DNA of 64,000 bases. It comes from Pseudonocardia endophytica (GTDB taxonomy: Bacteria; Actinomycetota; Actinomycetes; Mycobacteriales; Pseudonocardiaceae). Of the stretch, positions 7,926 to 19,006 are shown in pieces (within the stretch, counting starts at the first letter, position 1; every line of letters begins with the position of its first letter). Position numbers and translations under genes: made by a program. The notes under the pieces are model-generated. The model saw only the letters and a list, made by a program, of their open reading frames with translations, was not told the origin of the DNA and did not search any database. The stretch spans positions 3,844,001-3,908,000 of the forward strand of contig NZ_SMFZ01000001.1 of NCBI RefSeq assembly GCF_004339565.1, read 5' to 3'.

Positions 7926-8668
7926 CGACATTCGTGCTGGTTCCGGGGTTCTGGCTGGGAGCGTGGGCGTGGGACGCCGTGGTGGCCGGCCTGCGCGAGA
8001 GTGGTCACGATGCGCTCGCGCTCACACCGCTGGGCGTCGGCGAGCGCGAGGCCCACACCGGGGTGTCCACCGAGGACCAGGTCGACGACGTCGTGGCGCG
8101 GCTGCGCGAGCAGGACGAGCCGGTCGTGCTCGTCGGGCACAGCGGTGCCGGCCCGGTGGTGGTGGCGGCCGCGGAGCGCGCCAGGGACGAGGTCTCGGCG
8201 CTCGTGCTCGTGGACACCGGACCGCTGCCCGGCGACGTGTCGCACCTCGACTTCGTCGGGCCGGAGCGGGCCGCGCACGTCCGACGGGTGCTGGCGGACA
8301 ACGCCGGCCGCTACCCGATGCCGTCCCGCGAGGAGCTCGGGCCGATCACGGCCGGGATCGACGAGACGACGTTCGCCGCGGTGCACGCGCGCAGCGCCCC
8401 GGTCCCGGAGGGCGTCCCGTGCACGACCGCCCGCCGGGCCGAGCGCGGCGACCCGACGCTGCCGAAGATCGTGGTGGCCTGCATCTTCACGGCCGCCGAC
8501 GTCCGGGAGGGCGCCGCCGCGGGAGCGCCCGGCTTCGCGGAGATGACCGGCCCGGAGTGGTCGATCGTCGAGCTGCCGACCGGGCACTGGCCGATGTTCT
8601 CCGAACCCCGGGCGCTGACCGACGTGCTGGTGAAGGCCGGGCGCGCCGGACCGACCGCTGGTCGCTGA
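7922..8668 (+). CDS. Alpha/beta hydrolase
   Basis: A 248-residue alpha/beta-hydrolase. VLVPGFWLGAWAWDAV (residues 5-20) supplies the oxyanion region, and VGHSGAGPVV near residue 77 is the nucleophile elbow (GHSGAG, Ser nucleophile). VDTG and IVELPTGHWPMFSEP (catalytic His) complete the expected order. It resembles salicylate-esterase or haloperoxidase-type small hydrolases (plant MES-like). It starts inside the exporter stop codon, forming a TetR-controlled two-gene unit, so it may act on a compound related to the exporter substrate; this is inference. Confidence 0.85.
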   Translation: MTTFVLVPGFWLGAWAWDAVVAGLRESGHDALALTPLGVGEREAHTGVSTEDQVDDVVARLREQDEPVVLVGHSGAGPVVVAAAERARDEVSALVLVDTGPLPGDVSHLDFVGPERAAHVRRVLADNAGRYPMPSREELGPITAGIDETTFAAVHARSAPVPEGVPCTTARRAERGDPTLPKIVVACIFTAADVREGAAAGAPGFAEMTGPEWSIVELPTGHWPMFSEPRALTDVLVKAGRAGPTAGR

Positions 8669-8826
8669 CGGTGATCGACTGCTCACGGACGGGGCGCCGC
8701 CCGTCGTCCCACGGACGTGCGTCCGGCGACGGGGCGGCGCGGCGTGACCGGAATCGCCCCTGGTCGGATGCTCGGTGCGGTTCACTGGGTACCCCGCGAG
8801 TCCGCCACGCCGTGGAGGTTGTCCCA

Positions 8827-9123
8827 GTGCCGTACGAGGTGGTCAGCGCCTACACGCTGGTCGTCGGTGAGTACCCGGACGACCCGGTGGTCAGCGTGCA
8901 CAGCACGGCCGACGAGGCGTGGAAGGCGCTCGACCGCGAGATCCGCTCACGCTGCCGGATGCGCCTGCGGCCGCGCCGGGTCGCGGGCCCGGACGGAACG
9001 TCGCGGCTGGCCGACGCCTGGCGGGCGTCGGACCCGGACAGCCGGTACTGGCAGCTGACCGCCCACCGGCTGCCGCTTCTCATCCCGGAGCTCGGCCGTC
9101 GTCGTTCCGCGGCCGCTTCCTGA
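8827..9123 (+). CDS. Hypothetical small protein
   Basis: A 98-residue soluble, basic protein. Visible features are an N-terminal beta-like stretch (YEVVSAYTLVVGEY), a helix (TADEAWKALDREIRSRC) and a conserved-looking WQLTAHRLPLLIPELG near the end. GTG 8827 is favoured because GGAGG lies eight bases upstream. No family recognised. Codon usage matches its neighbours. It stands alone between the hydrolase and PEP carboxykinase. Confidence 0.6.
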   Translation: MPYEVVSAYTLVVGEYPDDPVVSVHSTADEAWKALDREIRSRCRMRLRPRRVAGPDGTSRLADAWRASDPDSRYWQLTAHRLPLLIPELGRRRSAAAS

Positions 9124-9476
9124 CTTCCGCTTTCACGAAATGTAAGGCCGGTCCCGGGAATGCATTTCGAACGTTCTGTCGCTCCTGTCCGACCGGGGTC
9201 GTGACGCCCGTCTCCCCGTCCGGCGGTTGTGCGTGTCGCGACCGTGTTGCGCTCGCGTTTCGTCAGGTGTGACGTCGCTGACCGCGGCGTTCTGAACGGC
9301 GTCCTGAATCGATTTACATGATCGGTGCTGTGAGTCAATTGACAGACTGGCCGGTGGGAACGCACAGATTCCGCCGGTAGCCTCGGCTCCCATCTTCCCC
9401 GTCACGACCCGCATCACGGTGCGGGTCGATCGACATTCCCGGAGGCGGGCCGGGGCCGGCGAGGAGACAGGACAAC
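9124..9476 (+). other. Intergenic leader upstream of PEP carboxykinase
   Basis: 353 bp without a convincing gene, and less GC-rich than its surroundings. It contains CGAAATG/CATTTCG arms (9136-9169), a TTGACA at 9339-9344 that could be a -35 box (no clean -10 at the usual spacing; ACAGAT is 19 bp away), and a strong hairpin at 9405-9428. A 100-nt or longer structured 5' leader for the carboxykinase mRNA is plausible. Confidence 0.5.
9405..9428 (+). promoter_or_regulatory. Hairpin in PEP carboxykinase leader
   Basis: CGACCCGCA pairs perfectly with TGCGGGTCG (9 bp) around a six-base loop, ending 48 bp before the carboxykinase ATG. It is too far from any upstream gene to be an obvious terminator, and no U-run follows. 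It may be a leader structure; no regulatory role is shown. Confidence 0.4.
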
Positions 9477-11303
<1,827 letters not shown>

Positions 11304-11657
11304 CCACCGCATCGGCCCGCCACGCGACCCGCGTGGCGGGCCGACGCACGTCCGGCGCCGGCGCCGCCGGCCGGTGCCCGCGCACACCCGTGCCCGCGCA
11401 ACCCCTGCGTGCTGACCCGTGCGTGCTGATCCGGCATCCGCTCGCCCGTGCGGTGTACGCACGCGTCCGGGCGCGTGCCTTCTCCGGATCACCGCGCGTT
11501 CTGCGGATCACCGTGCGGGTGGCGGGCCGGCGTGCGGGTGATCGCCGTGTCCCTTCCGCAACTCGGCAGGACGGTGACAACCGTCGCGACGGAGACCTAA
11601 CCTCCCCACGGATCCGGCGCCATCGGCGGTGCCGGGCGACGCGATGGGGGTTGCGGC
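11304..11657. other. Intergenic region between pckG and cstA
   Basis: 354 bp. The first 40 bp hold the pckG terminator. The remainder has short imperfect direct repeats (TGCGTGCTGA twice around 11406-11430; GGATCACCG twice around 11487-11512) that may be regulatory sites for cstA. No open reading frame with coding character was seen. Confidence 0.4.
11312..11344 (+). terminator. Intrinsic-type terminator of pckG
   Basis: A perfect 15-bp stem (TCGGCCCGCCACGCG with its complement) closed by a three-base ACC loop, beginning eight bases after the pckG stop. No U-tract follows, which is common for actinobacterial terminators. Confidence 0.85.
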
Positions 11658-13859
11658 GTGGTCACCACCGAGAAGCCGGCGGAACCCGAGGGGCCGGCTC
11701 CGAGAAGCCGGCTGAGGGATCCGAAGCAGATCGCACTCTGGACGGCGGTCGCCGTCGTCGGCGCGGTCGCCTGGGCGATCGTCGCGCTGTCCCGCGGGGA
11801 GGAGATCTCCGCCGCGTGGCTCGTGTTCGCGGCGCTGGCGTCGTACGCGATCGCCTACCGCTTCTACTCGCGCTACATCGCCTACAAGGCGTTGCGGGTC
11901 GACGACTCCCGGGCCACCCCGGCCGAGCGCATCGACGACGGGCAGGACTACCAGCCGACCGACCGCCGGGTCCTGTTCGGGCACCACTTCGCCGCGATCG
12001 CCGGGGCTGGCCCGCTCGTCGGCCCGGTGCTCGCGGCACAGCTCGGCTACCTGCCCGGCACGCTGTGGATCATTATCGGCGTCATCTTCGCCGGTGCCGT
12101 GCAGGACATGGTCACGCTGTTCTTCTCCACCCGTCGCGGTGGCCGCAGCCTCGGGCAGATGGCCCGCGAGGAGATCGGCCCGGTCGGCGGCGTGGCGGCG
12201 ATGATCGCCGTGCTGGCGATCATGGTCATCCTGCTGGCCGTGCTGGCACTGGTCGTGGTGCAGGCGCTCTCGGACTCGCCGTGGGGCACGTTCTCGCTGG
12301 CCATGACGATCCCGATCGCGCTGTTCATGGGCTTCTACCTGCGCTACCTGCGGCCGGGAAAGATCCTCGAGGTCTCCCTGATCGGGATCGTGCTCCTGCT
12401 ACTGGCGATCGTCGGTGGTGGCTGGGTGCAGGACTCCGGGCTGTCCGACGCGTTCACGCTGTCCGGCAACCAGCTCACGATCGCCCTGGTGGTCTACGGC
12501 TTCCTCGCGTCGGTGCTGCCGGTGTGGATGCTGCTCGCGCCGCGCGACTACCTGTCGACGTTCATGAAGGTCGGCGTCGTCGTGCTGCTGGCCGTGTCGA
12601 TCCTGCTGGCCTGGCCGTCGATGCAGCTGCCCGCGTTCACCGAGTTCGCGTTCAACGGCGCCGGGCCGGTCCAGGCCGGCTCGCTGTTCCCGTTCGTGTT
12701 CATCACGATCGCCTGCGGCGCACTGTCCGGGTTCCACTCGCTGGTCTCCTCCGGTACCACGCCGAAGCTGATCCAGAAGGAGTCGCAGGTCCGGGTCATC
12801 GGCTACGGCGCGATGCTGACCGAGTCGTTCGTGGCGATCATGGCGCTCGTCGCGGCCTGCATCATCGATCCCGGTCTGTACTTCGCGATGAACGTGCCGG
12901 CCACCGCGCTCGGCCCGACGGTCGAGTCGGCGTCGGCCTACGTCACGAACCTCGGGTTCCAGATCAGCCCGGCCGAGCTCGCGGCCGCGGCGCAGGCCGT
13001 CGAGGAACAGACGCTGATCGGCCGCACCGGTGGCGCCCCGACGCTCGCGGTCGGGCTGTCCACCATCCTCTCCGAGGTCTTCGGCGGGGATGCGTTGCGC
13101 GCGTTCTGGTACCACTTCGCGATCATGTTCGAGGCGCTGTTCATCCTGACCACTGTGGACGCCGGTACCCGGGTCGGGCGGTTCATGCTGCAGGACACCG
13201 TCGGGCTGGTGTGGCCGAAGTACCGGGACACGTCCTGGAAGCCGGCCGCGTGGAGCGCCAGCGCGATCATCGTCGCGGCGTGGGGCTACCTGCTGTTCGC
13301 CGGCGTGAACGACCCGCTCGGCGGCATCAACCAGCTGTTCCCGCTGTTCGGCATCGCGAACCAGCTGCTGGCCGCCGTCGCACTGGCCGTGTGCACCACG
13401 CTGCTGATCAAGACCGGCCGGGCGAAGTACGCGTGGATCACGCTCGTGCCGCTCGCGTGGGACGCGATCGTCACGCTCACCGCGAGCTTCCAGAAGATCT
13501 TCTCCGGCAACCCGAAGCTCGGGTTCTGGGCGCAGGCCCAGCAGTACCGCGCGGCGCTGGACGCGGGGAAGACCAGCCTCGGATCCGCGAAGACGCCGCA
13601 GGCGATGGAGCAGGTGGTGTTCAACTCGACGGTGAACACGGTCCTGACCGCGCTGTTCGCGATCCTGATCGTGATCGTGCTGGCGGACTCGGTGCGGGTG
13701 TGGCTCGCGGCGTTGCGCGGCAGGCCGCTCTCCGGCGGGAGCGAGGACCCGTTCGTCGAGTCGAAGCTGTGGGCGCCCGCCGGGCTGATCCCGACCCGGG
13801 AGGAACGGGCGCGGGAGAAGGAGCTCGCCGGCGCGGGCACCGGAGAGGGCGGATCGTGA
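11658..13859 (+). CDS. cstA: Carbon starvation protein CstA, pyruvate/peptide transporter
   Basis: A 733-residue CstA-family carrier with about 16-18 membrane helices. Family landmarks: YRFYSRYIAYKAL, RVLFGHHFAAIAGAGPLVGPVLAAQ (residues 97-121, very conserved), the GAVQDMVTLFFSTRRGG loop, FHSLVSSGTTPK and TTVDAGTRVGRFMLQD. CstA proteins take up pyruvate and/or peptides under carbon limitation. GTG 11658 follows a GGGGGTT stretch. The C-terminus is a charged cytosolic tail. The stop overlaps the YbdD start (GTGA), the conserved cstA-ybdD pairing seen in many bacteria. Confidence 0.95.
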   Translation: MVTTEKPAEPEGPAPRSRLRDPKQIALWTAVAVVGAVAWAIVALSRGEEISAAWLVFAALASYAIAYRFYSRYIAYKALRVDDSRATPAERIDDGQDYQPTDRRVLFGHHFAAIAGAGPLVGPVLAAQLGYLPGTLWIIIGVIFAGAVQDMVTLFFSTRRGGRSLGQMAREEIGPVGGVAAMIAVLAIMVILLAVLALVVVQALSDSPWGTFSLAMTIPIALFMGFYLRYLRPGKILEVSLIGIVLLLLAIVGGGWVQDSGLSDAFTLSGNQLTIALVVYGFLASVLPVWMLLAPRDYLSTFMKVGVVVLLAVSILLAWPSMQLPAFTEFAFNGAGPVQAGSLFPFVFITIACGALSGFHSLVSSGTTPKLIQKESQVRVIGYGAMLTESFVAIMALVAACIIDPGLYFAMNVPATALGPTVESASAYVTNLGFQISPAELAAAAQAVEEQTLIGRTGGAPTLAVGLSTILSEVFGGDALRAFWYHFAIMFEALFILTTVDAGTRVGRFMLQDTVGLVWPKYRDTSWKPAAWSASAIIVAAWGYLLFAGVNDPLGGINQLFPLFGIANQLLAAVALAVCTTLLIKTGRAKYAWITLVPLAWDAIVTLTASFQKIFSGNPKLGFWAQAQQYRAALDAGKTSLGSAKTPQAMEQVVFNSTVNTVLTALFAILIVIVLADSVRVWLAALRGRPLSGGSEDPFVESKLWAPAGLIPTREERAREKELAGAGTGEGGS

Positions 13860-14047
13860 TCGTCGTGGTGGAGAGGCTCCGCACCGCGTGGCAGCTCGTC
13901 CGCGAGATGGCCGGTGAGCGGGACTACGAGAACTACCTCGCCCATCAGGCAGCCCACCATCCCGGGGAACCGGTCCTCGGCGAGCGGGCGTTCTGGCGGG
14001 AGCGGTCCGACCGGCAGGAGCGGAACGCCGCACACCGGTGCTGCTGA
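13856..14047 (+). CDS. YbdD/YjiX family small protein, CstA partner
   Basis: A 63-residue protein of the YbdD/YjiX (DUF466) family, recognisable by YENYLAHQAAHHPGEPV, the RAFWRERSDRQER segment and the terminal RCC. In E. coli the homologues sit directly behind the CstA-type carriers and are needed for, or modulate, pyruvate uptake. The GTG overlaps the cstA stop by four bases, so translation is coupled. The terminal Cys-Cys pair is the family hallmark; whether it binds metal is unknown. Confidence 0.88.
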   Translation: MIVVVERLRTAWQLVREMAGERDYENYLAHQAAHHPGEPVLGERAFWRERSDRQERNAAHRCC

Positions 14048-14401
14048 CGGCCCCGACGTGTTTCACCCGGGTGGCCCATACTGCTTGCAGGCGGTGACGA
14101 CTGTTTGCCGCATAGCGGCCGCCCGGGTGGCGTCCTGCTCCGATCTCCGCAGATCGGGGTACACGGGTGGGCGATGCCGGTACCGTTGCTGCGGGACACG
14201 CCTTGCGGCTCAGTGAGTCCGGGAGGGTCGTTCGGTCTCGTCCGGTTGCTCCGATCGGACGTTGTACTCGTCGTGTCGCGTGGCGGACAGTGACTCGGCG
14301 ACGGGTTCTGCACCGCCCGGACCCCGACGCCGGACGGCCGACCCGACCCACACCGGTGGGCTCCGTCCCGGCATGACGGTGCAGCGGAGGTGTTGGCGGC
14401 A
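14048..14401. other. Intergenic region between ybdD and the helicase-like gene
   Basis: 354 bp. Contains a partial palindrome CACCCGGGTG (about 14068) and a six-bp hairpin CGATCT/AGATCG around 14144-14159. GGAGG at 14386-14390 is the likely ribosome-binding site of the next gene. I see no gene and no confident promoter. Confidence 0.35.
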
Positions 14402-16264
14402 GTGCTCGATGTCCGGTTGTCCGACGGGCTCGACGAGGAGTCCCTCGTCGCATTCGTGGACCGGCTCTCGGCGGCGGGCGACGGCGGGAAGGCCGTCGAC
14501 GCCGCTCGTGCGCGGATCACCCGCGACGTGCGCGCGGGAGAGCCCTCCGCGGGAGTGCGGCGCCTCGCGCTGTCCCTGCACACGCCGATCCCGCCCCGTC
14601 CCCGCTCGTCGTCGGACGAGCCGGAGACCGTGCTGTCCCTGGTCCCCGACGAGGCGCTGATCGTGCTGTCCGGCGCACGCGACGAGGAGCTCGTCGAGAC
14701 GGTCGCCGGGCTGGTCCGCCGCGGTCTGCGCACGATCGTGACGGCGACCGGTGCCGACCTGCCGGACGTCGTCCGCCGCCAGCTGCCGCCCGCGGTCGCC
14801 GCCCGGACCGTCGAACGGTTGCGGCCGATCCCCGGTACGGACCTCCGCCGCCTGCGCCGCCTGCTCTCCACGTCGACGCCTGCCCGCCGGGCGCGCGGAC
14901 GCCAGGACCTGCCGCCCGCCGAGAAGCTGCCGGACACCGAGGAGATCGCCGGCTGCTGCGAGCGCGCCGCACGCGTCGTCGAGGGCAGCGACGGCGCCGA
15001 GGGCTCCCGGCTGGCCGAGCTGCTGCGGGACCTCGACGCCGAGCGCCGCGAGGCCGTCACCCAGGTCGGTCGCTACGTCGGACGCACCGTCGGGGCACTC
15101 AACGAGTCGACGCACGCGGCGTGGCTGCGTCCGCTGGCGGCGCGGCTGGTGCACAACAACCACCGCGCCGAGTTCGACGGCCTCCAGGTGCTGGCCGCAC
15201 GGCAGCGCGAGGCCGCCGGGCAGCTGGCCCCCGGCGTGACCGAGGAGGGGACGCCGCCCGCGGACGCGGCGACCGCCCTGAAGGACTACCGGTCGTTCCT
15301 GGAGACCGGGGGCCGGAGCCGGACGTACTTCCGCTCTCTCGCCCAGCGTGAGGCCCAGCCCGCGCTGCGGGCGTTCCGCGTCAACGGTGCGGTGCCGCGG
15401 ACGGTCGAGGACATCACCGCCGTACTCGGGTACCTCGACGTCCGGGACCGGCAGGCCGAGATCGAGCTGGCCTGTGGTGAGCTCGGCGTCCCGGTCCCGG
15501 TGCAGCCGTCGCACCTGGACGAGCTGATCGACGCGCTGGGTGTGGCGGCCGCCGCGGCGCGATCGGTCGGGGCTCTGCGGCACGACGTGCTGTTCCTCCA
15601 GAACGACTCCCCGGTCGCGGTGCCGGACCTCCCGACCGCGGAACGGGTGGCCGCCGCGATCGTCGACTACGACGAGCACGGGGACCCGGCCGAGGCCGGT
15701 GACGAGCTGGAGCGGCTCGCCGCCGAGCTGGAGGCGATCCCGTCCGCCCCCGAGCGGACCCCGCCGGAGCTCACCGCGGCCGTCGAGGCGTTGCGGGCGC
15801 ACGACGCGGACGCCTACGCCGCCGCGCTCGACGCCCTCGGCTCGGCCCGCCGGGAGAGCGAGGACCAGCAGGCCTGCGAGGAGCTGCTCGGACGGCTGGC
15901 CACCAGCACGCCGGAGCTGGCCAGGGCGTGGTCCGACGGCAGCGACGACGGGTACGGCCTGCTCTGCTTCGCCTCGGTGGACTCGCTGCTGTCCGACCTG
16001 CCCTCGCCGGACAGCGCGGACGTCGTCGTCGTGCTGGGAGCGGGTGCGCTGCAGGCGGACGCGCTGCTGCTGACGGCCGTCGCGCCACGGCTGGTCGGCG
16101 TGGTCGGGGACGAGCCGCGCGCGGCGTCGTCGGGGACGACGTTCCTCGAGGTGCTGAACCAGGCGTCGGCCCGGTTCCTGCGCGGCGGCCTGGCCGGGCG
16201 CGACGACGTGCCGGCCGGACCGCAGCCGGCGATCCCGGTGCAGAACGGCGCAGCGGAGTCCTGA
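14402..16264 (+). CDS. Degenerate superfamily-1-helicase-like protein, unknown function
   Basis: About 620 residues. No intact P-loop is present. The middle (TALKDYRSFLETGGRSRTYF...LRAFRVNGAVPRTVEDITAVL, about residues 292-350) resembles the region between motifs of large SF1 DNA helicases. Near residues 538-560, ADVVVVLGAGALQADALLL and VGVVGDEPRA mimic helicase motifs II (DxxxxDEA) and III (VGDxxQ) with the catalytic acidic residues replaced. This reads as a helicase-derived protein that has lost ATPase activity. GTG 14402 lies 11 bases after GGAGG; GTG 14390 overlaps that site and is the alternative. It overlaps no neighbour and converges with the DUF3024 gene five bases away. Confidence 0.75.
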   Translation: MLDVRLSDGLDEESLVAFVDRLSAAGDGGKAVDAARARITRDVRAGEPSAGVRRLALSLHTPIPPRPRSSSDEPETVLSLVPDEALIVLSGARDEELVETVAGLVRRGLRTIVTATGADLPDVVRRQLPPAVAARTVERLRPIPGTDLRRLRRLLSTSTPARRARGRQDLPPAEKLPDTEEIAGCCERAARVVEGSDGAEGSRLAELLRDLDAERREAVTQVGRYVGRTVGALNESTHAAWLRPLAARLVHNNHRAEFDGLQVLAARQREAAGQLAPGVTEEGTPPADAATALKDYRSFLETGGRSRTYFRSLAQREAQPALRAFRVNGAVPRTVEDITAVLGYLDVRDRQAEIELACGELGVPVPVQPSHLDELIDALGVAAAAARSVGALRHDVLFLQNDSPVAVPDLPTAERVAAAIVDYDEHGDPAEAGDELERLAAELEAIPSAPERTPPELTAAVEALRAHDADAYAAALDALGSARRESEDQQACEELLGRLATSTPELARAWSDGSDDGYGLLCFASVDSLLSDLPSPDSADVVVVLGAGALQADALLLTAVAPRLVGVVGDEPRAASSGTTFLEVLNQASARFLRGGLAGRDDVPAGPQPAIPVQNGAAES

Positions 16265-16269
16265 CCCCT

Positions 16270-16623
16270 CTAGCGGGGAGGGCCGATCGCGCGGATCGCG
16301 CCCTCGATGCGCTCGAGCAGGACGAACGGGTCGTCAGCTGACGGCTCCTGCGGCTGCCAGCGCTCGTCGGGCGCCTCTCCGGGGAGGTACAGCGTCCAGC
16401 GACCCGGCTTCGGGGTGTCCGCGCGCAGCTGGGCCAGCGCCGTCGACGACCAGGCGGCACCCAGCTCCGGGAACGTCGGCGGACGACGGTCCAGGATGGT
16501 CACGTTGCTGCCGGCGGTCGTGTAGCCGATGCGGCGGCGGTCCTGCTCCTCGGGAGGGAGGAGCCCGGCACACCAGCTCGCCAGCTGCTCGCGCACGTCC
16601 TCCGGAACGGCCATGGGGCACAT
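16270..16623 (-). CDS. DUF3024 domain protein
   Basis: A 117-residue protein matching the DUF3024 pattern: a helical N-terminus (VREQLASWCAGLLP), then YTTAGSNVTILDRRPP, an FPELGAAWSSTALAQLRAD strand-helix and the WTLYLPGEAPDERWQPQ C-terminal block with conserved tryptophans. Function unknown. Two in-frame starts exist (16623 and 16614, MAVPEDV); neither has an obvious ribosome-binding site. It is tail-to-tail with the helicase-like gene and divergent from the AhpD-like gene. Confidence 0.8.
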   Translation of the reverse strand: MCPMAVPEDVREQLASWCAGLLPPEEQDRRRIGYTTAGSNVTILDRRPPTFPELGAAWSSTALAQLRADTPKPGRWTLYLPGEAPDERWQPQEPSADDPFVLLERIEGAIRAIGPPR

Positions 16624-16675
16624 GGTCCCCGATCGCCCGGGGTCCGAAAAGGGCGGACTCGACTACGGTCGGGGC

Positions 16676-17257
16676 ATGGGCGAGCAGCACGAGGTGAGCA
16701 GGTTCGGACACGTCGAGGCCGAGGACCTGCCGCCGGACCTGGCCGAGCGGATCGGGAAGATCGCGGAGAAGTCCGGGTTCGTGCCGAACGTGTTCCGTGC
16801 GCTCGGTCGCAGGCCACGCGAACTGCGGGCGTTCCTGGACTACCACGACGCGCTGATGGACTCCGACGACGGACTGTCCAAGGCGGAGCGCGAGCTCGTC
16901 GTCGTCGCGACGTCCGGGGCGAACCACTGCACGTACTGCGTCGTCGCGCACGGGGCGATCCTGCGGGTGCGCACGAAGGACCCGGAGATCGCGGACAAGG
17001 TGGCGACGAACCCGTGGGGTGTCGCGCTGTCCCAACGCGAGCGGGCCATCGTGGACCTGGCGCTCCTGATCGCGACCGACTCCGCCCAGCTCACCGACGC
17101 CGAGCTGGACGACGCCCGCATGGCAGGCCTGTCCGAGGACGAGATCTGGGACGTCGGCTGCATCACCGCGATGTTCGCGATGTCCAACCGCATCGCGCAC
17201 CTCACGGCCCTGCGCCCGAACCCGGAGTTCTACCTGATGGGCCGCCTCCCGCGCTGA
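16676..17257 (+). CDS. Peroxidase-related AhpD/CMD-family protein
   Basis: A 193-residue protein of the carboxymuconolactone-decarboxylase/AhpD fold (uncharacterised peroxidase-related subgroup). The redox centre is visible: ERELVVVATSGANHCTYCVVAHGAIL at about residues 73-98, with CxxC plus the downstream His and the upstream Glu of the AhpD proton relay. The C-terminal FAMSNRIAHLTALRPNPEFYLMGR is typical of the subgroup. It probably acts as an alkyl-hydroperoxidase-like thiol reductant. It is monocistronic and converges with the ABC importer operon across a hairpin. Confidence 0.88.
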   Translation: MGEQHEVSRFGHVEAEDLPPDLAERIGKIAEKSGFVPNVFRALGRRPRELRAFLDYHDALMDSDDGLSKAERELVVVATSGANHCTYCVVAHGAILRVRTKDPEIADKVATNPWGVALSQRERAIVDLALLIATDSAQLTDAELDDARMAGLSEDEIWDVGCITAMFAMSNRIAHLTALRPNPEFYLMGRLPR

Positions 17258-17277
17258 GCCCGCGGCCCGATCCCGCT

Positions 17278-17333
17278 CGACATGAACACCACGGTCGTCC
17301 CGGATGTCCGTGAGGACCGTGACGTTCATGTCG
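17278..17333. terminator. Bidirectional hairpin between convergent genes
   Basis: CGACATGAACACCACGGTC (17278-17296) pairs with the sequence at 17315-17333, 17 of 19 bases complementary, across an 18-base loop. It lies in the 91-bp gap between the AhpD-like gene and the 3' end of the ABC ATPase gene, so it could end both transcripts. Confidence 0.65.
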
Positions 17334-17348
17334 GCCGGACGCGGGCCG

Positions 17349-18110
17349 TCAGAGCACCTTGGACAGGAAGGCCTTCGTGCGTTCCTCCCTCGGGGCGGAC
17401 AGCACGTCCCGTGGGAGGCCGGACTCGACGATGCGGCCCTCGTCCATGAACACCAGCGTGTCCCCGACCTCGCGGGCGAAGCCCATCTCGTGCGTCACGA
17501 CGATCATGGTCATGCCGTCGCGGGCGAGGCCGCGCATCACGTCCAGCACCTCGCCGACGAGCTCGGGGTCGAGAGCCGAGGTGGGCTCGTCGAACAGCAT
17601 CAGGCGGGGTTGCATGGCCAGCGCCCGCGCGATCGCCACGCGCTGCTGCTGACCGCCGGACAGGCGGTTCGGGTACTGGTTCGCCCGGTCGGCGAGCCCG
17701 ACCCGCTCCAGGAGCTCGAGTGCGTTCGTCCGGGCGTCCGACTTGGACTCGCGCCGGACGACGACGGGCGCCTCCATCACGTTCTGCAGGGCCGTCCTGT
17801 GCGGGAACAGGTTGAACCGCTGGAACACCATGCCGATGTCGCGACGCTGCCGGCCGAGCTCGGCGTCGCGCAGGCGGTGCAGCCTCCCGGCGTCCTCCCG
17901 GTAGCCGATCAGGTCGCCGTCCACGTACAGCCGGCCGGTGTCGATCGCCTCCAGGTGGTTCACGCACCGCAGCAGCGTCGACTTGCCGGACCCGGACGGC
18001 CCGACCACGCAGCACACCTGCCCGGGCTCGACCACCAGGTCGATCCCGCGGAGCACCTCGAACGTGCCGAAGAACTTCCCGACGTCACGGGCCTCGACCA
18101 TCGGCGTCAT
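17349..18110 (-). CDS. Polar amino-acid ABC importer, ATP-binding subunit
   Basis: A 253-residue GlnQ/HisP-type ATPase. Walker [10 protein letters not shown] (about residues 38-46), Q-loop [11 protein letters not shown], signature [15 protein letters not shown], Walker [15 protein letters not shown] and switch His in VVTHEM are all intact. This group energises uptake of polar amino acids such as glutamate, glutamine or arginine at the inner face of the membrane. ATG 18110 overlaps the permease stop (ATGA), so it is the third gene of the solute-binding protein, permease, ATPase operon. Confidence 0.95.
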   Translation of the reverse strand: MTPMVEARDVGKFFGTFEVLRGIDLVVEPGQVCCVVGPSGSGKSTLLRCVNHLEAIDTGRLYVDGDLIGYREDAGRLHRLRDAELGRQRRDIGMVFQRFNLFPHRTALQNVMEAPVVVRRESKSDARTNALELLERVGLADRANQYPNRLSGGQQQRVAIARALAMQPRLMLFDEPTSALDPELVGEVLDVMRGLARDGMTMIVVTHEMGFAREVGDTLVFMDEGRIVESGLPRDVLSAPREERTKAFLSKVL

Positions 18111-19006
18111 CGCGCGCCCTCCCCGCTGCGCTGGGTCAGGAACGCCGCCATCCGGCCGGGCGACGAGTCGGTCGCCACACCGCGCCCGTAGTAGCGCTCC
18201 ACATAGAACTGTCCGATCGAGAGGATCGACGTGAGCGCCAGGTACCAGAGCGCGGCCACGATCAGCAGCGGGATCGTCTGGAAGTTCGTCGAGTAGATCC
18301 GCTGCGCCGAGGTCAGCAGCTCGAAGTAGCCGATCACGACGACGAGCGACGTCGTCTTCAGCATGGAGATCGTCTCGTTGCCGGTCGGCGGGACGATCAC
18401 CCGCATCGCCTGCGGGAGCACGATGCGGCGCAACGTCTGCGACCGGCTCATGCCGAGCGCGCCGGCCGCCTCGGTCTGCCCGTGGTCGACGGACTGGATG
18501 CCGCCGCGCACGATCTCGGACATGTAGGCGGCCTCGTTCAGCCCGAGGCCGAGCAGGCACGCGGCGAACTGGTTGATCAGCTGGTTGGTGTCGAACACGA
18601 CCAGCGACGGTCCGAAGGGGACACCGAGGGACAGGAACGGGTAGAGCGCGGCCAGGAAGTTCCAGAACAGCAGCTGTGCGATCAGCGGTGTCCCGCGGAA
18701 CACCCAGATGTAGATCCACGCCACCGACGACAGCACCGGGTTCGGCGACAGACGCATGATCGCCAGCCCGATGCCGCCGAGGATGCCGATCACCATCGAC
18801 AGCACGGTCAGGATCAGCGTGTTCTTCAGCCCGTTGAGGATCGGGCCGGAGAACACGTACTCGCCGACGACGTCCCAGCGGAAGTTGTCGTTCGTCAGCA
18901 CCGTGTGGACCAGCATCGCGGCCAGCACGGCGAGGACGACGATCGCGACCCAGCGCCCCGGATGCCTTACCGGGACAGCATCGCGGGGTTCGACTCGATC
19001 ACCCAT
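18107..19006 (-). CDS. Polar amino-acid ABC importer, permease
   Basis: A 299-residue inner-membrane permease of the HisMQ family. One N-terminal helix ([18 protein letters not shown]) is followed by the conserved transmembrane domain starting [17 protein letters not shown]. The EAA loop, [22 protein letters not shown], contacts the ATPase. Only one permease gene is present, so a homodimer is likely. ATG 19006 shares a base with the stop of the binding-protein gene (TGATG), and its own stop overlaps the ATPase start; all three are translationally coupled. Confidence 0.95.
   Translation of the reverse strand: MGDRVEPRDAVPVRHPGRWVAIVVLAVLAAMLVHTVLTNDNFRWDVVGEYVFSGPILNGLKNTLILTVLSMVIGILGGIGLAIMRLSPNPVLSSVAWIYIWVFRGTPLIAQLLFWNFLAALYPFLSLGVPFGPSLVVFDTNQLINQFAACLLGLGLNEAAYMSEIVRGGIQSVDHGQTEAAGALGMSRSQTLRRIVLPQAMRVIVPPTGNETISMLKTTSLVVVIGYFELLTSAQRIYSTNFQTIPLLIVAALWYLALTSILSIGQFYVERYYGRGVATDSSPGRMAAFLTQRSGEGAR

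Noticed and set aside
9136..9169. CGAAATG/CATTTCG arms as a riboswitch
   Set aside because: The stem is short, the loop long, and no known riboswitch consensus is recognisable.
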